The translations under genes and the position numbers were made by a program. DNA of 64,000 bases from Flavobacterium odoriferum (GTDB lineage Bacteria > Bacteroidota > Bacteroidia > Flavobacteriales > Flavobacteriaceae): the NCBI RefSeq assembly GCF_025499515.1, contig NZ_JAMKFA010000001.1, forward strand, positions 310,001 through 374,000. The letters are read 5' to 3'. Within the stretch, counting starts at the first letter, position 1; each line of letters starts with the position of its first letter. Below, one piece after another: positions 53,436-62,192 of the stretch. The notes under the pieces were generated by a model. That model worked only from the letters and a program-made list of their open reading frames with translations, had not been told where the DNA came from and did not search any database.

Positions 53436-54404
53436 ATGGCAAAAATCTTAACCGGAGTTCAAAGTACAGGAACCCCACACTTAGGTAATTTATTAGGAGC
53501 AATTATTCCTGCTATTCAAATGGCAAACAATCCTGATAACGAGTCTTTTCTTTTTATTGCCGATTTGCATTCGATTACGCAAATCAAAAATGGAGCAGAA
53601 TTAAGACAAAACACATATAGTGTTGCGGCGGCTTGGCTGGCGTGTGGTTTAGATACAAATCGTGTGGTTTTTTATCGCCAATCTGATGTGCCTCAAACGA
53701 CCGAGCTTTCTTGGTATTTGAGTTGCTTTTTTCCGTTTCAACGTTTAACATTGGCTCATTCTTTCAAAGATAAAGCCGATAGATTAGACGATGTAAATGC
53801 CGGATTGTTTTCGTATCCGATGTTAATGGCGGCTGATATTTTATTGTATGATGCAAACTTTGTTCCTGTTGGAAAAGATCAATTGCAACATTTAGAAATT
53901 ACCCGTGATGTAGCTTCGAGATTCAATCACCAAATGGGTGAAACGTTTGTATTGCCTGAAGCTAAAATCGATGAGCAAATCATGATTATTCCAGGAACAG
54001 ACGGACAAAAAATGAGTAAATCGAGAAACAATTTTATCAATATCTTTTTAGACGATAAAGCGTTATTAAAACAAATAAAAACTATTGAAACCGACAGCAC
54101 TCCGCTTGAAGAACCAAAAAACCCAGACACTTGTAATGTGTTTGCTTTATACAAATTATTAGGTTCTGCAAAAGAAGTGGTCGATTTACGTGCCAAATAC
54201 GAAGCAGGAAATTACGGTTACGGTCACGCGAAACAAGCCTTGTTTGAATTAATCGTTGAGAAATTCAAAACCGAAAGAGAAAAATACAATTACTACATCA
54301 ACAACTTAGAAGAAGTAGATAAATTATTGCTTGAAGGCGCTGCAAAAGCTAGTGAAGTAGCAAATGGCGTTTTGAAAAGAGTTAGAGAGAAGTTGGGATA
54401 TTAA
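53436..54404 (+). CDS. trpS: Tryptophanyl-tRNA synthetase
   Basis: A 322-residue class I synthetase charging tRNA-Trp. The HIGH-type motif is TPHLGNLLG near residue 13, and KMSKS is intact in GQKMSKSRNN. Length is normal for bacterial TrpRS. A small unknown gene follows after 16 bases. Confidence 0.97.
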   Translation: MAKILTGVQSTGTPHLGNLLGAIIPAIQMANNPDNESFLFIADLHSITQIKNGAELRQNTYSVAAAWLACGLDTNRVVFYRQSDVPQTTELSWYLSCFFPFQRLTLAHSFKDKADRLDDVNAGLFSYPMLMAADILLYDANFVPVGKDQLQHLEITRDVASRFNHQMGETFVLPEAKIDEQIMIIPGTDGQKMSKSRNNFINIFLDDKALLKQIKTIETDSTPLEEPKNPDTCNVFALYKLLGSAKEVVDLRAKYEAGNYGYGHAKQALFELIVEKFKTEREKYNYYINNLEEVDKLLLEGAAKASEVANGVLKRVREKLGY

Positions 54405-54420
54405 TTAACATCTTTTACAG

Positions 54421-54987
54421 ATGAACAAAAACTCAAAAAGACTCTTCAAGCATTGTGAATTGTGTAAAAACAAATCACAAAATCTTGAAATTGGAGTTTT
54501 TTGCAGTTTAACCAATCGTAATCCAAATTTTAATGCGTCCTGCGATAAGATTTCATTTAATGACAATCTTGAAAAAAAGATTACAGAAGTTAACATCGCT
54601 TTTGAAAAAACAAAAAGAGAAAAGAATTGGGTATACTCCTATTTTGTAGTTTACTTAATTATGAGTTTGGCTATGTTTCTTTTTACCTATAAATTCAACG
54701 AATATATCGCAAACATTTTAAGCAAGGCTAGCGGTAAACCTATATTTATAGCCTCATCAATAATAATAATTTTTATTTGTATTGCAGTGGTTTTGCTTGG
54801 TTATGCTTTTGGTGCCTTGAATAGATATCGTTTTGATAGTAAAAAGAACACCGAAGATAAACAGGAATTAGATGCCATTTTAAAATTATACAATATCGAA
54901 TATGATTTTAAAATATCTTTTAAAGACCGTATGTTAATGCCGACTGATATTAAAACAGAATTAAAAATAAAAAAACTCAAAGTTTAG
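54421..54987 (+). CDS. Membrane protein of unknown function with N-terminal Cys cluster
   Basis: A 188-residue protein. The N-terminus has four Cys in CELCKNK..GVFCSLT..NASCDKI (about 12-40), a possible zinc-binding knuckle. Two membrane helices follow (about 76-95 and 105-130), then a charged tail. No family recognised. It follows trpS closely and ends within its own terminator hairpin. Confidence 0.7.
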   Translation: MNKNSKRLFKHCELCKNKSQNLEIGVFCSLTNRNPNFNASCDKISFNDNLEKKITEVNIAFEKTKREKNWVYSYFVVYLIMSLAMFLFTYKFNEYIANILSKASGKPIFIASSIIIIFICIAVVLLGYAFGALNRYRFDSKKNTEDKQELDAILKLYNIEYDFKISFKDRMLMPTDIKTELKIKKLKV

Positions 54988-55010
54988 ATGTCTAAATTTT
55001 GAGGTTTTTT
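54976..55010. terminator. Bidirectional terminator overlapping the stop codon
   Basis: CTCAAAgTTTAGA (54976-54988) pairs with TCTAAAtTTTGAG (54991-55003), 13 bp with one G-T pair, followed by GTTTTTT. The stem includes the upstream gene's TAG. Confidence 0.8.
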
Positions 55011-55671
55011 ATTCTAAGCGAAGCTTATTGTTGTCATCAGGAATTACTTTTCTTATCTCCCATTTGTTGTTTTTTAACTTTCTACAAAACACATGATAAG
55101 TACCAAAGAATTTAAAAACAGTAAAAAAAGAATTTTCTCCTTTTTCGTCCATTAATACTCTTGTAAGAAACAAAACTTGTTCTCCCGAATTTCTATCTTG
55201 CCCTTCAAAAGTATTTGAATAAGGAACTAAATTAACATTAATATTTGAATTATTAAATTCATCTAATCCAACTTTTCTTGAATCTAATTCACTTTTTAAA
55301 TAAACCGTTTCATCAGCAGATAATTTCTTAACATATAACAAAGTGTCTAATACTTTTTGTTGCACTTTCTTATATTGTCTTATTTCAGATAAACGATTTT
55401 GATAATAAACTTTATAATCTTTTAAGTGGGCATCCCATGACAAACTATCTAGCATTTTAATACTATCTAATTGTTTGTCATTATATTTTAACGAATCTAA
55501 TGTTTGAGGTGGTGGTGGAATTTTCACAGAATAAAATTTCAATTCTCTTTCTAAAACTTCTGGCAACACATCACACAAAACTTCTGCTTCTAATTCTTCA
55601 TAGGATTTTTGTTTCTCTGTGCAAGAGAATAAAAACAAAACTATCGATAAGACGCTAAGTGCTTTTTTCAT
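55009..55671 (-). CDS. Lipoprotein of unknown function
   Basis: A 220-residue protein with lipobox LFSC (Cys at 17), a helical charged region (about 50-115) and a short C-terminal beta-rich part. No domain is recognised. It starts 43 bases downstream of dprA on the same strand and may be part of its transcript. Confidence 0.7.
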   Translation of the reverse strand: MKKALSVLSIVLFLFSCTEKQKSYEELEAEVLCDVLPEVLERELKFYSVKIPPPPQTLDSLKYNDKQLDSIKMLDSLSWDAHLKDYKVYYQNRLSEIRQYKKVQQKVLDTLLYVKKLSADETVYLKSELDSRKVGLDEFNNSNINVNLVPYSNTFEGQDRNSGEQVLFLTRVLMDEKGENSFFTVFKFFGTYHVFCRKLKNNKWEIRKVIPDDNNKLRLE

Positions 55672-55714
55672 GTTCTAAATTTAGGAATTTCAATCAAAAA
55701 ATAAGCCAAAAAAA

Positions 55715-56818
55715 TCAAACCACCTCAAACATCTTACCAGGCAAAGGTCTAATCACTCCTTTTAATTCCATGTTTAACAAAATGGAAGAAATTCGATAAA
55801 TAGGAAAATCGCATTCTAAAGCGATGATGTCCATCATTTCTTTGCCTGTTTTTTGAAGGTAATCGTAAATGATTTGTTCTTCATCGGTTAAGGAAATGAA
55901 CAATTGCTTTTGTACTACTTTTTGAGATTCGCGTTGCAATTCCCAATTCAAAATATACACCAAATCGGCAGCCGAAGTAAGCAAGTTGGCGCGTTGTGTT
56001 TTAATCAAATTATTGCAACCTTGACTGTATTTATCAGTTGTTCTTCCTGGAACTGCGAAAACGTCTCGATTATAATCATTAGCAATATTGGCAGTAACTA
56101 ACGAACCGCCTCTTTCTGCACTTTCAATTACGATGGTAGCTTCGCTAATGCCGGCAACAATCCGATTTCGTTTGATGAAATTTTCTTTATCGGGATTGCT
56201 GGTGCTCCAAAATTCGGTTAAAAAGCCACCGTTTTGTTCCATTTTTGCCATGTACTTTTTGTGGGTTTTCGGATAAATTTGGTTTAATCCGTGAGCTAAA
56301 ACACCTATGGTTTGCAAACCACAGTCCATTGCTATTTGATGTGCGTAAATATCAACACCATAAGCAAAACCGCTAACAATTATTGGATTTAAAGGTGAAA
56401 TTTCTTCAATTAATTTCTTAGTAAATTCCATACCATATGTCGTGATTTGGCGTGTGCCGACAATACTAATGATTCTTTTGTTTTGTAAATCGATATTTCC
56501 AGCTTGGAATAAAAGTACAGGGCCGTCGTAACAATTTTTTAATCGTTCGGGATAGTTTTCTTCTTGAAAATAAGTGGTGGAAATATTTTCTTGCGTAATG
56601 AATTGGAGTTCGGCTTCCGCTTTTTTGAAAACGGATTTATCTTGCAAATTTTTAATTACAACCGAACCAATGCCGTCAATTTTTTGAAGTTGGGATTTTT
56701 TTGAAGCGAAAACTTCTGTAGCGTTTCCGCAATGTTGGATGAGTTTTTTGGCGATTACATCTCCAACTCCTTCCACTTGCATGAGCGCAAGCGTGTGGTA
56801 CAATTCTGACTGTGTCAT
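55715..56818 (-). CDS. dprA: DNA-processing protein DprA
   Basis: A 367-residue DprA/Smf protein, which loads RecA on incoming single-stranded DNA during transformation. An N-terminal helix-hairpin-helix-like region (VEGVGDVIAKKLIQHCG) leads into the Rossmann-fold core with SGFAYGVDIYAHQIA and GGSLVTANIAN. A C-terminal winged-helix domain (about 300-367) follows. It has a good promoter. Confidence 0.93.
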   Translation of the reverse strand: MTQSELYHTLALMQVEGVGDVIAKKLIQHCGNATEVFASKKSQLQKIDGIGSVVIKNLQDKSVFKKAEAELQFITQENISTTYFQEENYPERLKNCYDGPVLLFQAGNIDLQNKRIISIVGTRQITTYGMEFTKKLIEEISPLNPIIVSGFAYGVDIYAHQIAMDCGLQTIGVLAHGLNQIYPKTHKKYMAKMEQNGGFLTEFWSTSNPDKENFIKRNRIVAGISEATIVIESAERGGSLVTANIANDYNRDVFAVPGRTTDKYSQGCNNLIKTQRANLLTSAADLVYILNWELQRESQKVVQKQLFISLTDEEQIIYDYLQKTGKEMMDIIALECDFPIYRISSILLNMELKGVIRPLPGKMFEVV

Positions 56819-56855
56819 GGCGTATATAAAATTTATTTGGCGTATAATTGAAGAA

Positions 56856-56885
56856 CAAAAATAGTTCTTTTTAGCAATAATCCAA
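56856..56885 (-). promoter_or_regulatory. Promoter for dprA
   Basis: On the minus strand TTG (56885-56883), 19 bases, TATTTTTG (56863-56856) lie 38 bases before the start codon. Confidence 0.55.
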
Positions 56886-56906
56886 AAAAGAAAATAGAAA
56901 CCTAAT

Positions 56907-56970
56907 TAGCCCTGATGGGAGCGGCACCGTGTAGAGCGGACAGCAGCCCTTCGACAAGCTCAGGATGACA
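56907..56970. repeat. GC-rich intergenic repeat sequence
   Basis: A 64-base GC-rich island in AT-rich DNA. It joins TAGCCCTGATGGGAGCGGCA (56907-56926) with CTTCGACAAGCTCAGGATG (56949-56967). Both pieces resemble widely dispersed intergenic repeats that I recall from flavobacterial and other genomes. No open frame. It lies between divergent dprA and the HU/SPOR gene. Confidence 0.55.
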
Positions 56971-57042
56971 AAAATCACAAATACCTTATTTACAATTATT
57001 TACATTTAAAATCGGAATTGTTAATAATTTTTGTTGATAAAA

Positions 57043-57073
57043 TTTTGATATTGCTATTGATTATCTAACTTTG
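57043..57073 (+). promoter_or_regulatory. Promoter of the HU/SPOR gene
   Basis: TTTTG (57043-57047), 18 bases, TAACTTTG (57066-57073). The start codon at 57079 lies at or a few bases from the transcription start, so the mRNA may be nearly leaderless. Confidence 0.6.
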
Positions 57074-57078
57074 TTGTT

Positions 57079-58020
57079 ATGCTTATAGAAAAACACATAT
57101 CCGACTTATTATATCGTTATCAGTGCGTTACTGTTCCTGGTTTTGGTGCGTTTTTAACCGAAACCGTGTCCGCTCACGTTACTGGAAGCGCGAGTTCGTT
57201 TTTTCCACCTAAAAAAGTGGTTTCGTTTAATGCGAATGTAAAAAATAATGATGGTTTATTGGCAAATCATGTGGCATTACAAGAAAAAATGTCCTACGAA
57301 TTAGCCGTAATCAAAATTGGTGATGTGGTCAACGAATGGACGTATTTGTTGCAAAACCGCAATCGTGTAGTGTTGAAAAACATTGGCGAAATTTCGGTTA
57401 ACAATGAAATGAATTGGGTTTTTGAACCAGCAAATACTGTTAATTATTTAACCGATTCGTTTGGTTTGAGCAGTTTTGTTTCTCCTGAAATTACAAGAGA
57501 AATTTTAAAACAAGAAGTAGAAGCTTTAGAAGAAAAAGCACCAATTATTTTTACTCCGGAAAGAAAAAGAGATTACTCTTATTTAAAATATGCTGCTGTT
57601 TTTGTGGTGATGTTGGGTGTTGGTGGTGTTGGTTATATAGCTTATAATAATCAACAAATTGAAAATCAAACATTAGCCGTTCAAAAAAACGTTCAAGAAA
57701 AAGTACAACAACAAATTCAACAAGCGACTTTTGTAATTAGCGCTCCGGTTGAAGCGGTTGAATTAAGTGTAGCTGCTCCAGTTGAAGAAAAAATGCCTTA
57801 TCATTTAGTTGCTGGCGCTTATAGAAGTGAAGAAAATGCTAACAAAGCGATTACTGAACTAAAAGCTGCTGGTTTTGAAAATGCTAAGATGCTTTCAATG
57901 AATAAACACAACTTATATCCTGTGGTTTATGGAAGTTTCAAAAATTTAAACGAAGCACAAATTGAAAGAAAAAACATTCAAAAATCGCACAATGCAGAAG
58001 CTTGGTTGTTAATCGAATAA
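57079..58020 (+). CDS. HU-like (CCDC81-type) and SPOR-domain membrane protein
   Basis: A 313-residue protein. The N-terminal about 130 residues form two HU-like CCDC81-type prokaryotic domains (LIEKHISDLLYRYQCVTVPGFGAFL). One membrane helix (about 175-190) follows, then a coiled Gln-rich linker and a C-terminal SPOR domain (about 240-313) that binds denuded peptidoglycan glycans. It probably sits at the division site and may couple cytoplasmic partners to the cell wall. Confidence 0.87.
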   Translation: MLIEKHISDLLYRYQCVTVPGFGAFLTETVSAHVTGSASSFFPPKKVVSFNANVKNNDGLLANHVALQEKMSYELAVIKIGDVVNEWTYLLQNRNRVVLKNIGEISVNNEMNWVFEPANTVNYLTDSFGLSSFVSPEITREILKQEVEALEEKAPIIFTPERKRDYSYLKYAAVFVVMLGVGGVGYIAYNNQQIENQTLAVQKNVQEKVQQQIQQATFVISAPVEAVELSVAAPVEEKMPYHLVAGAYRSEENANKAITELKAAGFENAKMLSMNKHNLYPVVYGSFKNLNEAQIERKNIQKSHNAEAWLLIE

Positions 58021-58049
58021 ATTTTTAACACTTTGCATAAAAATTATTG

Positions 58050-58071
58050 AAATCCCAATTTTGGGATTTTT
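58050..58071 (+). terminator. Terminator after the HU/SPOR gene
   Basis: AAATCCCAA (58050-58058) pairs with TTGGGATTT (58061-58069) and runs into a nine-T tract, which also supplies the -33 box of the next promoter. Confidence 0.75.
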
Positions 58072-58107
58072 TTTTGCATTTTATTTTCAAATTCATCTTT
58101 ATCTTTG
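58072..58107 (+). promoter_or_regulatory. Promoter of the thioesterase gene
   Basis: TTTTG (58072-58076), 23 bases, TATCTTTG (58100-58107), eleven bases before the ATG at 58119. Confidence 0.6.
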
Positions 58108-58118
58108 CAAAAAAAACA

Positions 58119-58631
58119 ATGCAACCAAAATTTCCTTCAGAATCGGTAACTACTTTAACCGACTTAGTTTTACCAGGTGAAACGAATCCATTGAACAACT
58201 TATTTGGTGGTGAATTGCTAGCGCGTATGGACAGAGCAGCAAGTATTACCGCAAGAAGACACTCACGTAGAATTTGTGTAACGGCATCGGTGAACCACGT
58301 GGCGTTTAATAGAGCTATTCCTTTAGGAAGTGTGGTGACCGTTGAATCTAAAGTGTCGAGAACTTTCAATACTTCTATGGAAATTTTTATTGATGTTTGG
58401 ATTGAAGACAGAGAATCAGGAATTAAAAATAAAGCGAACGAAGCTATCTATACATTTGTAGCGGTTGATGAAACAGGAAGGCCAATTCCAGTTCCACCAA
58501 TTGAACCAGAAACCGAATTAGAAAAACAACGTTACGAAGCAGCATTAAGAAGAAAACAGCTAAGTTTAGTCTTAGCTGGAAAAATGAAACCAAGCGAAGC
58601 AACGGAATTAAAAGCGTTGTTTATGGAATAA
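58119..58631 (+). CDS. Acyl-CoA thioesterase (hotdog fold, YciA-like)
   Basis: A 170-residue hotdog-fold thioesterase hydrolysing acyl-CoA. The central helix region TNPLNNLFGGELLARMDRAA and the HVAFNRAIPLGSVV strand fit the YciA/BACH family. The ATG at 58119 is chosen because the in-frame start at 58047 would lie in the terminator and promoter. It is monocistronic. Confidence 0.9.
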   Translation: MQPKFPSESVTTLTDLVLPGETNPLNNLFGGELLARMDRAASITARRHSRRICVTASVNHVAFNRAIPLGSVVTVESKVSRTFNTSMEIFIDVWIEDRESGIKNKANEAIYTFVAVDETGRPIPVPPIEPETELEKQRYEAALRRKQLSLVLAGKMKPSEATELKALFME

Positions 58632-58637
58632 CAAACG

Positions 58638-58664
58638 AAAGCCTACTCATAAAGTAGGCTTTTT
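58638..58664. terminator. Bidirectional terminator, thioesterase / PadR operon
   Basis: AAAGCCTAC (58638-58646) and GTAGGCTTT (58654-58662) form a perfect 9-bp stem with a seven-base loop between convergent genes. Confidence 0.88.
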
Positions 58665-58666
58665 GT

Positions 58667-59365
58667 TTAATTGGCATTTTCTAATGCATATTCGGGATAG
58701 GTTTCTTTTAAATAGTCTTCTGCTTTTCTAGGAACTTCTATTAAAATAATATATTCTATTAAAGCCATTGCAACTATTAAAAAACTTATGATAAAAATAC
58801 CATAAGGATTATCCATTACTTTTTCAGAATGAATAATAATTTGAATGGGTAAATAGGTCATTCCAACCAAAGAAGAACGTCCTAATATAATTTCTTTAAA
58901 CAACCACTTTTTTTGAGTTGATTTACTTATTTTTTTGTTTTTCCTTGAAAGGTAGATAATAGAAAAATAGAAACTCAAAACAATTATACCAAAAACAATA
59001 AGTACTACATCTGCTTTGAAGCGTAAATTTTTTAAAAGAAAAAATGTTAATCCAATAATACCAGAAGTTAGAATTACTTTAGGAATTGTAAAAAAAGCCT
59101 TGAAATGTTTCCAAATAATTGAATTATACTTTTTATTAAGTGCTAATTGTCTTTGTTCCACCACATCCATAAACCCAAAAACCCCAAATTTTTTGAATTC
59201 CACTTGCAACGCATCTTCAAAAGAAACTTTAGGGTTTTCTTGCCATTGTGCTTCAATTGAATTCGCTAAATGATCTACTAATTCGGTTTGTAAATCGTAC
59301 CATTCCACGTAATGTTGGCGCGTGAATTGGTAAAGACGGTCTATTTGTTCTGGTGTGAGTTTCAT
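58667..59365 (-). CDS. Membrane protein with HAAS-like N-terminus, second of two paralogues
   Basis: A 232-residue protein. The N-terminal soluble domain (KLTPEQIDRLYQFTRQHYVEW, VDHLANSIE) is helical and resembles the HAAS-like domains often encoded with PadR regulators. Four predicted membrane helices follow from about residue 95. The ATG at 59365 matches the paralogue's start; an upstream TTG at 59374 is rejected. It starts one base after the paralogue ends. Third gene of the PadR transcript; function unknown. Confidence 0.75.
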   Translation of the reverse strand: MKLTPEQIDRLYQFTRQHYVEWYDLQTELVDHLANSIEAQWQENPKVSFEDALQVEFKKFGVFGFMDVVEQRQLALNKKYNSIIWKHFKAFFTIPKVILTSGIIGLTFFLLKNLRFKADVVLIVFGIIVLSFYFSIIYLSRKNKKISKSTQKKWLFKEIILGRSSLVGMTYLPIQIIIHSEKVMDNPYGIFIISFLIVAMALIEYIILIEVPRKAEDYLKETYPEYALENAN

Positions 59366-59366
59366 C

Positions 59367-60041
59367 TTAAACAAAAATTTGAGTTTTCAATTCTTCCATA
59401 GTTTTCTTTCTAATTTCAATGTAAACTAATAGCGAAATCAATAAAAAAGTGAAAACAGTTGTCATAAATAATCGTATTAAAATATGATCAAAGTCTATTG
59501 ACTCTTTCCCGAAAATTAAAAATGTATTAGATAATTGATAAATAGGAAATAACAGCATTGAAGCAAAATTCAACATGTGAGTTTTTAAAATGTAAAAATT
59601 TTTGATTTTTTGAAATTTTTTGAAGTATAAATACTGGGAAAACCCAAAAAACATAAGAGCTGTAGAAATAATTGCATGAGCTATCCTTGGTTCGTCAAAA
59701 AACATCAAAAACAAAAAATATCCAACAAAAACAGCTATTGTCATCACAATTTTAGGAAATGTAAAATACTCTTTAATCATTTTATTGTTCTCCTTTCTTG
59801 CTTGTTTCTGTGCAAGTTGCAATCTTTCATCCATCATACCTCTAAAACCTTTTTTGCCAAAACCTTCTACTTTTGCTTTCAAAACCGCATCTTCAAAAGT
59901 AATTTCTTTATTTTCTTCCAGAATAGCTTCAACACTCAAAATCATGTGGTCTAAAATTTCCATATAGACTTCATAATATTTGATGTCAAAACTTTTGATG
60001 TAGTTTTCTATGTAGGTGATTTGTTCTGCTGTCAACTTCAT
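59367..60041 (-). CDS. Membrane protein with HAAS-like N-terminus, first of two paralogues
   Basis: A 224-residue protein with the same plan as its neighbour: MKLTAEQITYIENYIKSF and ILDHMILSVE in a soluble N-terminus ending FGKKGFRGMMDERLQLAQ, then four membrane helices from about residue 95. The two genes are tandem duplicates that have diverged strongly. It begins one base after padR ends. Confidence 0.75.
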   Translation of the reverse strand: MKLTAEQITYIENYIKSFDIKYYEVYMEILDHMILSVEAILEENKEITFEDAVLKAKVEGFGKKGFRGMMDERLQLAQKQARKENNKMIKEYFTFPKIVMTIAVFVGYFLFLMFFDEPRIAHAIISTALMFFGFSQYLYFKKFQKIKNFYILKTHMLNFASMLLFPIYQLSNTFLIFGKESIDFDHILIRLFMTTVFTFLLISLLVYIEIRKKTMEELKTQIFV

Positions 60042-60042
60042 C

Positions 60043-60378
60043 TTAATAACTCAATTTAGGATTTACAATCGTTTGCATGTTTTTGATGAATTCTTCCAAT
60101 TCAGCTAAACGGTTTACGGTTTCTGTGGCGCCTTTTTCGGTAAGTTTGTAGTACTTTCTTAAGCGATTGTCTACTTTTTCTACCTCAACATCTAGCAAAC
60201 CTTCGGCTTCTAATTTGTGTAAAGCAGGATACAAAGCACCTTCGGTGATGTTCAATTCGCCTTTGGTGATTTCTTTTACTTTCTGCGTAATTTCATAACC
60301 ATACATTCGGCCTTGCTCTTCTAAAAGCTTCATAATGATAGTGTTCAAACTACCTTTATATAATTGTGAGTTTTTCAT
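60043..60378 (-). CDS. PadR-family transcriptional regulator
   Basis: A 111-residue winged-helix repressor-type protein: MYGYEITQKVKEITKGELNITEGALYPALHKLEAEGLL is the canonical PadR DNA-binding region (here given only as a range, about residues 20-60, with key segments YGYEI and GALYPALHKLE), followed by a dimerisation helix. It heads a three-gene operon with two HAAS-like membrane proteins. A palindrome overlaps its promoter, consistent with autoregulation. Confidence 0.92.
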   Translation of the reverse strand: MKNSQLYKGSLNTIIMKLLEEQGRMYGYEITQKVKEITKGELNITEGALYPALHKLEAEGLLDVEVEKVDNRLRKYYKLTEKGATETVNRLAELEEFIKNMQTIVNPKLSY

Positions 60379-60396
60379 AAGACTAAAATTTCAAAA

Positions 60397-60425
60397 CAAA
60401 TATATACATAATTTTCTTATGCATA
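60397..60425 (-). promoter_or_regulatory. padR promoter with overlapping palindromic operator
   Basis: On the minus strand 60404-60397 reads TATATTTG, a -7 element. TATACATAA (60403-60411) and TTATGCATA (60417-60425) form a palindrome with one mismatch and a five-base spacer; PadR sites often carry ATGT/ACAT-like arms. The two overlap by two bases. Confidence 0.55.
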
Positions 60426-60715
60426 ACATTCTTAAGTATTTTTTTAAATTCAAGAACAAGGACAAAATCAAAAATCAAGTTCGAACAAAAAATTCAAAAT
60501 CAGAAAATTTAACCATATAAGTCATAGAAGAATATAAAAAGCGTAAGTAGTTTTACTTTAATAAGTTCATAAAAGATTATAACTATTTCAATAATTTTAT
60601 CAATCAGTGTTCCAAATAAACATGAAATTCCAACATCTGAAAATCCGAAAATCTATTTTCTAATTTCTATCTTCTATTTTCTTGATAAATAGTATTTTTG
60701 TAAAAAATAAATCAC
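60426..60715. other. Intergenic region between padR and the reductase gene
   Basis: About 290 AT-rich bases between divergent genes. I see no gene or stable hairpin. The right half has a pyrimidine-rich run of TCTATTTTCT-like units (60650-60682) and a -7 element TATTTTTG at 60693-60700 for the reductase gene. Confidence 0.5.
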
Positions 60716-61768
60716 ATGTCATCATTTTATAAATTAAGCATTAAAGAAATCATCAAAGAAACTGCTGATGCCGTTTCGATTCTTTTTAATGTGCCAGACG
60801 AATTAAAATCGTATTACCAATTTGTTGCTGGGCAATACGTAAATATAAAAGTTACGCTTGACGGCGAAGAAATTAAAAGAGCGTATTCGATTTGTTCTTC
60901 TCCAAAAAGTGGCGAATTGCGAATTGCTGTGAAAGCTATCAAAAATGGTTTCTTTTCCAAATTTGCCAATGAAAAATTAGCGGTTGGAAATGTAATCGAA
61001 GTAGGAACTCCTGAGGGGAAATTCACTTTCGAACCAAAAGCAGAGCGCCAGAAAAACTACGCAGCTTTTGTAGCTGGAAGCGGAATTACACCTGTGTATT
61101 CGATTTTAAAATCAGTTTTAGAAGAAGAACCTAACAGTACTTTTGTATTGGTTTACGGAAATAAATCAGAAAAAGATACCATTTTCCACAACCAATTACA
61201 CGATTTGCAATTGCAATATGTGGGACGCTTGTTTGTGCAATATGTGTATAGTCAATCCACTGCTGATAATGCTTTGTTTGGTCGAATCGATAAATCAACG
61301 GTAAATTTCATCTTGAAAAACAAACATGCCGAAATGGAGTTTTCAAAATTCTATTTGTGCGGACCAGAAGAGATGATCAATTTGGTTTCGGATACATTGA
61401 AAGAAAACAACATTTCAGATGCTGACATTAAATTCGAATTGTTCTCAACATCTTCAAACGAAAACGAATCCGTTGGTGGTGCTGAAGGCCACACTAAAAT
61501 TTCAATTTTAGTAGACGATGAAGAAACAACTTTCGAAATGAGTCAGAAACAAACCTTATTAGAAGCGGCTTTAAAACAAGGTTTAGATGTACCGTATTCT
61601 TGTCAAGGTGGTATTTGCAGTAGTTGTATTTGTAAAATTACAGAAGGTGCTGCCGATATGAAGAAAAATCAAATTTTAACCGATTCAGAGATTGCTGAAG
61701 GATTAACATTAGCGTGTCAAGCATATCCAACAACAGCTACGATTAAGATTGATTTTGATGATGTTTAA
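60716..61768 (+). CDS. Ferredoxin-NADP reductase-like flavoprotein with [2Fe-2S] domain (PaaE type)
   Basis: A 350-residue single-chain reductase. An FAD-binding domain (about 1-100, RAYSICSSP) and NAD(P)-binding domain (AGSGITPVYSIL, about 118-235) are followed by a plant-type [2Fe-2S] domain with Cys ligands in SCQGGICSSCICK and LACQAYP. The layout matches PaaE of phenylacetyl-CoA oxygenase, but no paaABCD genes are present, so it likely serves another oxygenase or desaturase. Confidence 0.9.
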   Translation: MSSFYKLSIKEIIKETADAVSILFNVPDELKSYYQFVAGQYVNIKVTLDGEEIKRAYSICSSPKSGELRIAVKAIKNGFFSKFANEKLAVGNVIEVGTPEGKFTFEPKAERQKNYAAFVAGSGITPVYSILKSVLEEEPNSTFVLVYGNKSEKDTIFHNQLHDLQLQYVGRLFVQYVYSQSTADNALFGRIDKSTVNFILKNKHAEMEFSKFYLCGPEEMINLVSDTLKENNISDADIKFELFSTSSNENESVGGAEGHTKISILVDDEETTFEMSQKQTLLEAALKQGLDVPYSCQGGICSSCICKITEGAADMKKNQILTDSEIAEGLTLACQAYPTTATIKIDFDDV

Positions 61769-62180
61769 TCGGTTTTACATTACGTTATTTTTGTTTTTTG
61801 CTTTATTATCTGGTAATATAAGTTTAAGTCAAAATTTTAATAAATCTCAAATTAAAAGCTTATTTGAGAAGTTTAATAAACAAACTCAAACTCCTTTTAG
61901 TTATAAAATTCTAGAAGATTTTTTAAAGGATATAAAAATTGAAGATTTAAAAAAAGGTAAAGAGTTTGAAAAAGAAGTTCTATTTGAAAATTTTGATTGT
62001 GAATGCAAGGACGTAATGAAAATTTCGTTCGATAAAACGTCTAAGACTTTTATTTTAAAGATCAATGAAGCTTCATTTGTACAAGACTTAGATTGGTGTC
62101 CCGAACATACATATATTGGATCTTTTAAAATTAAAGAGGATAAAATTGTAAATACTGAATTTAATCTTGTTGCTGGTTAA
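61761..62180 (+). CDS. Small secreted protein of unknown function
   Basis: A 139-residue protein with a signal peptide (MFNRFYITLFLFFALLSGNISLSQ). Start is ATG 61761 (61758 is equally possible), overlapping the end of the reductase gene by eight bases. Cys residues in FDCECKDVM and DWCPEH may pair or bind metal. No domain recognised. Probably translated from the reductase transcript. Confidence 0.7.
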   Translation: MFNRFYITLFLFFALLSGNISLSQNFNKSQIKSLFEKFNKQTQTPFSYKILEDFLKDIKIEDLKKGKEFEKEVLFENFDCECKDVMKISFDKTSKTFILKINEASFVQDLDWCPEHTYIGSFKIKEDKIVNTEFNLVAG

Positions 62181-62192
62181 TAAAAAACTCTT

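Noticed and set aside
58047..58118. Upstream in-frame extension of the thioesterase
   Set aside because: It would run through a terminator hairpin and the promoter; the ATG at 58119 follows a good -7 box.
60716..61768. Phenylacetate degradation locus
   Set aside because: The reductase matches PaaE in layout, but no other paa genes are present in the window.
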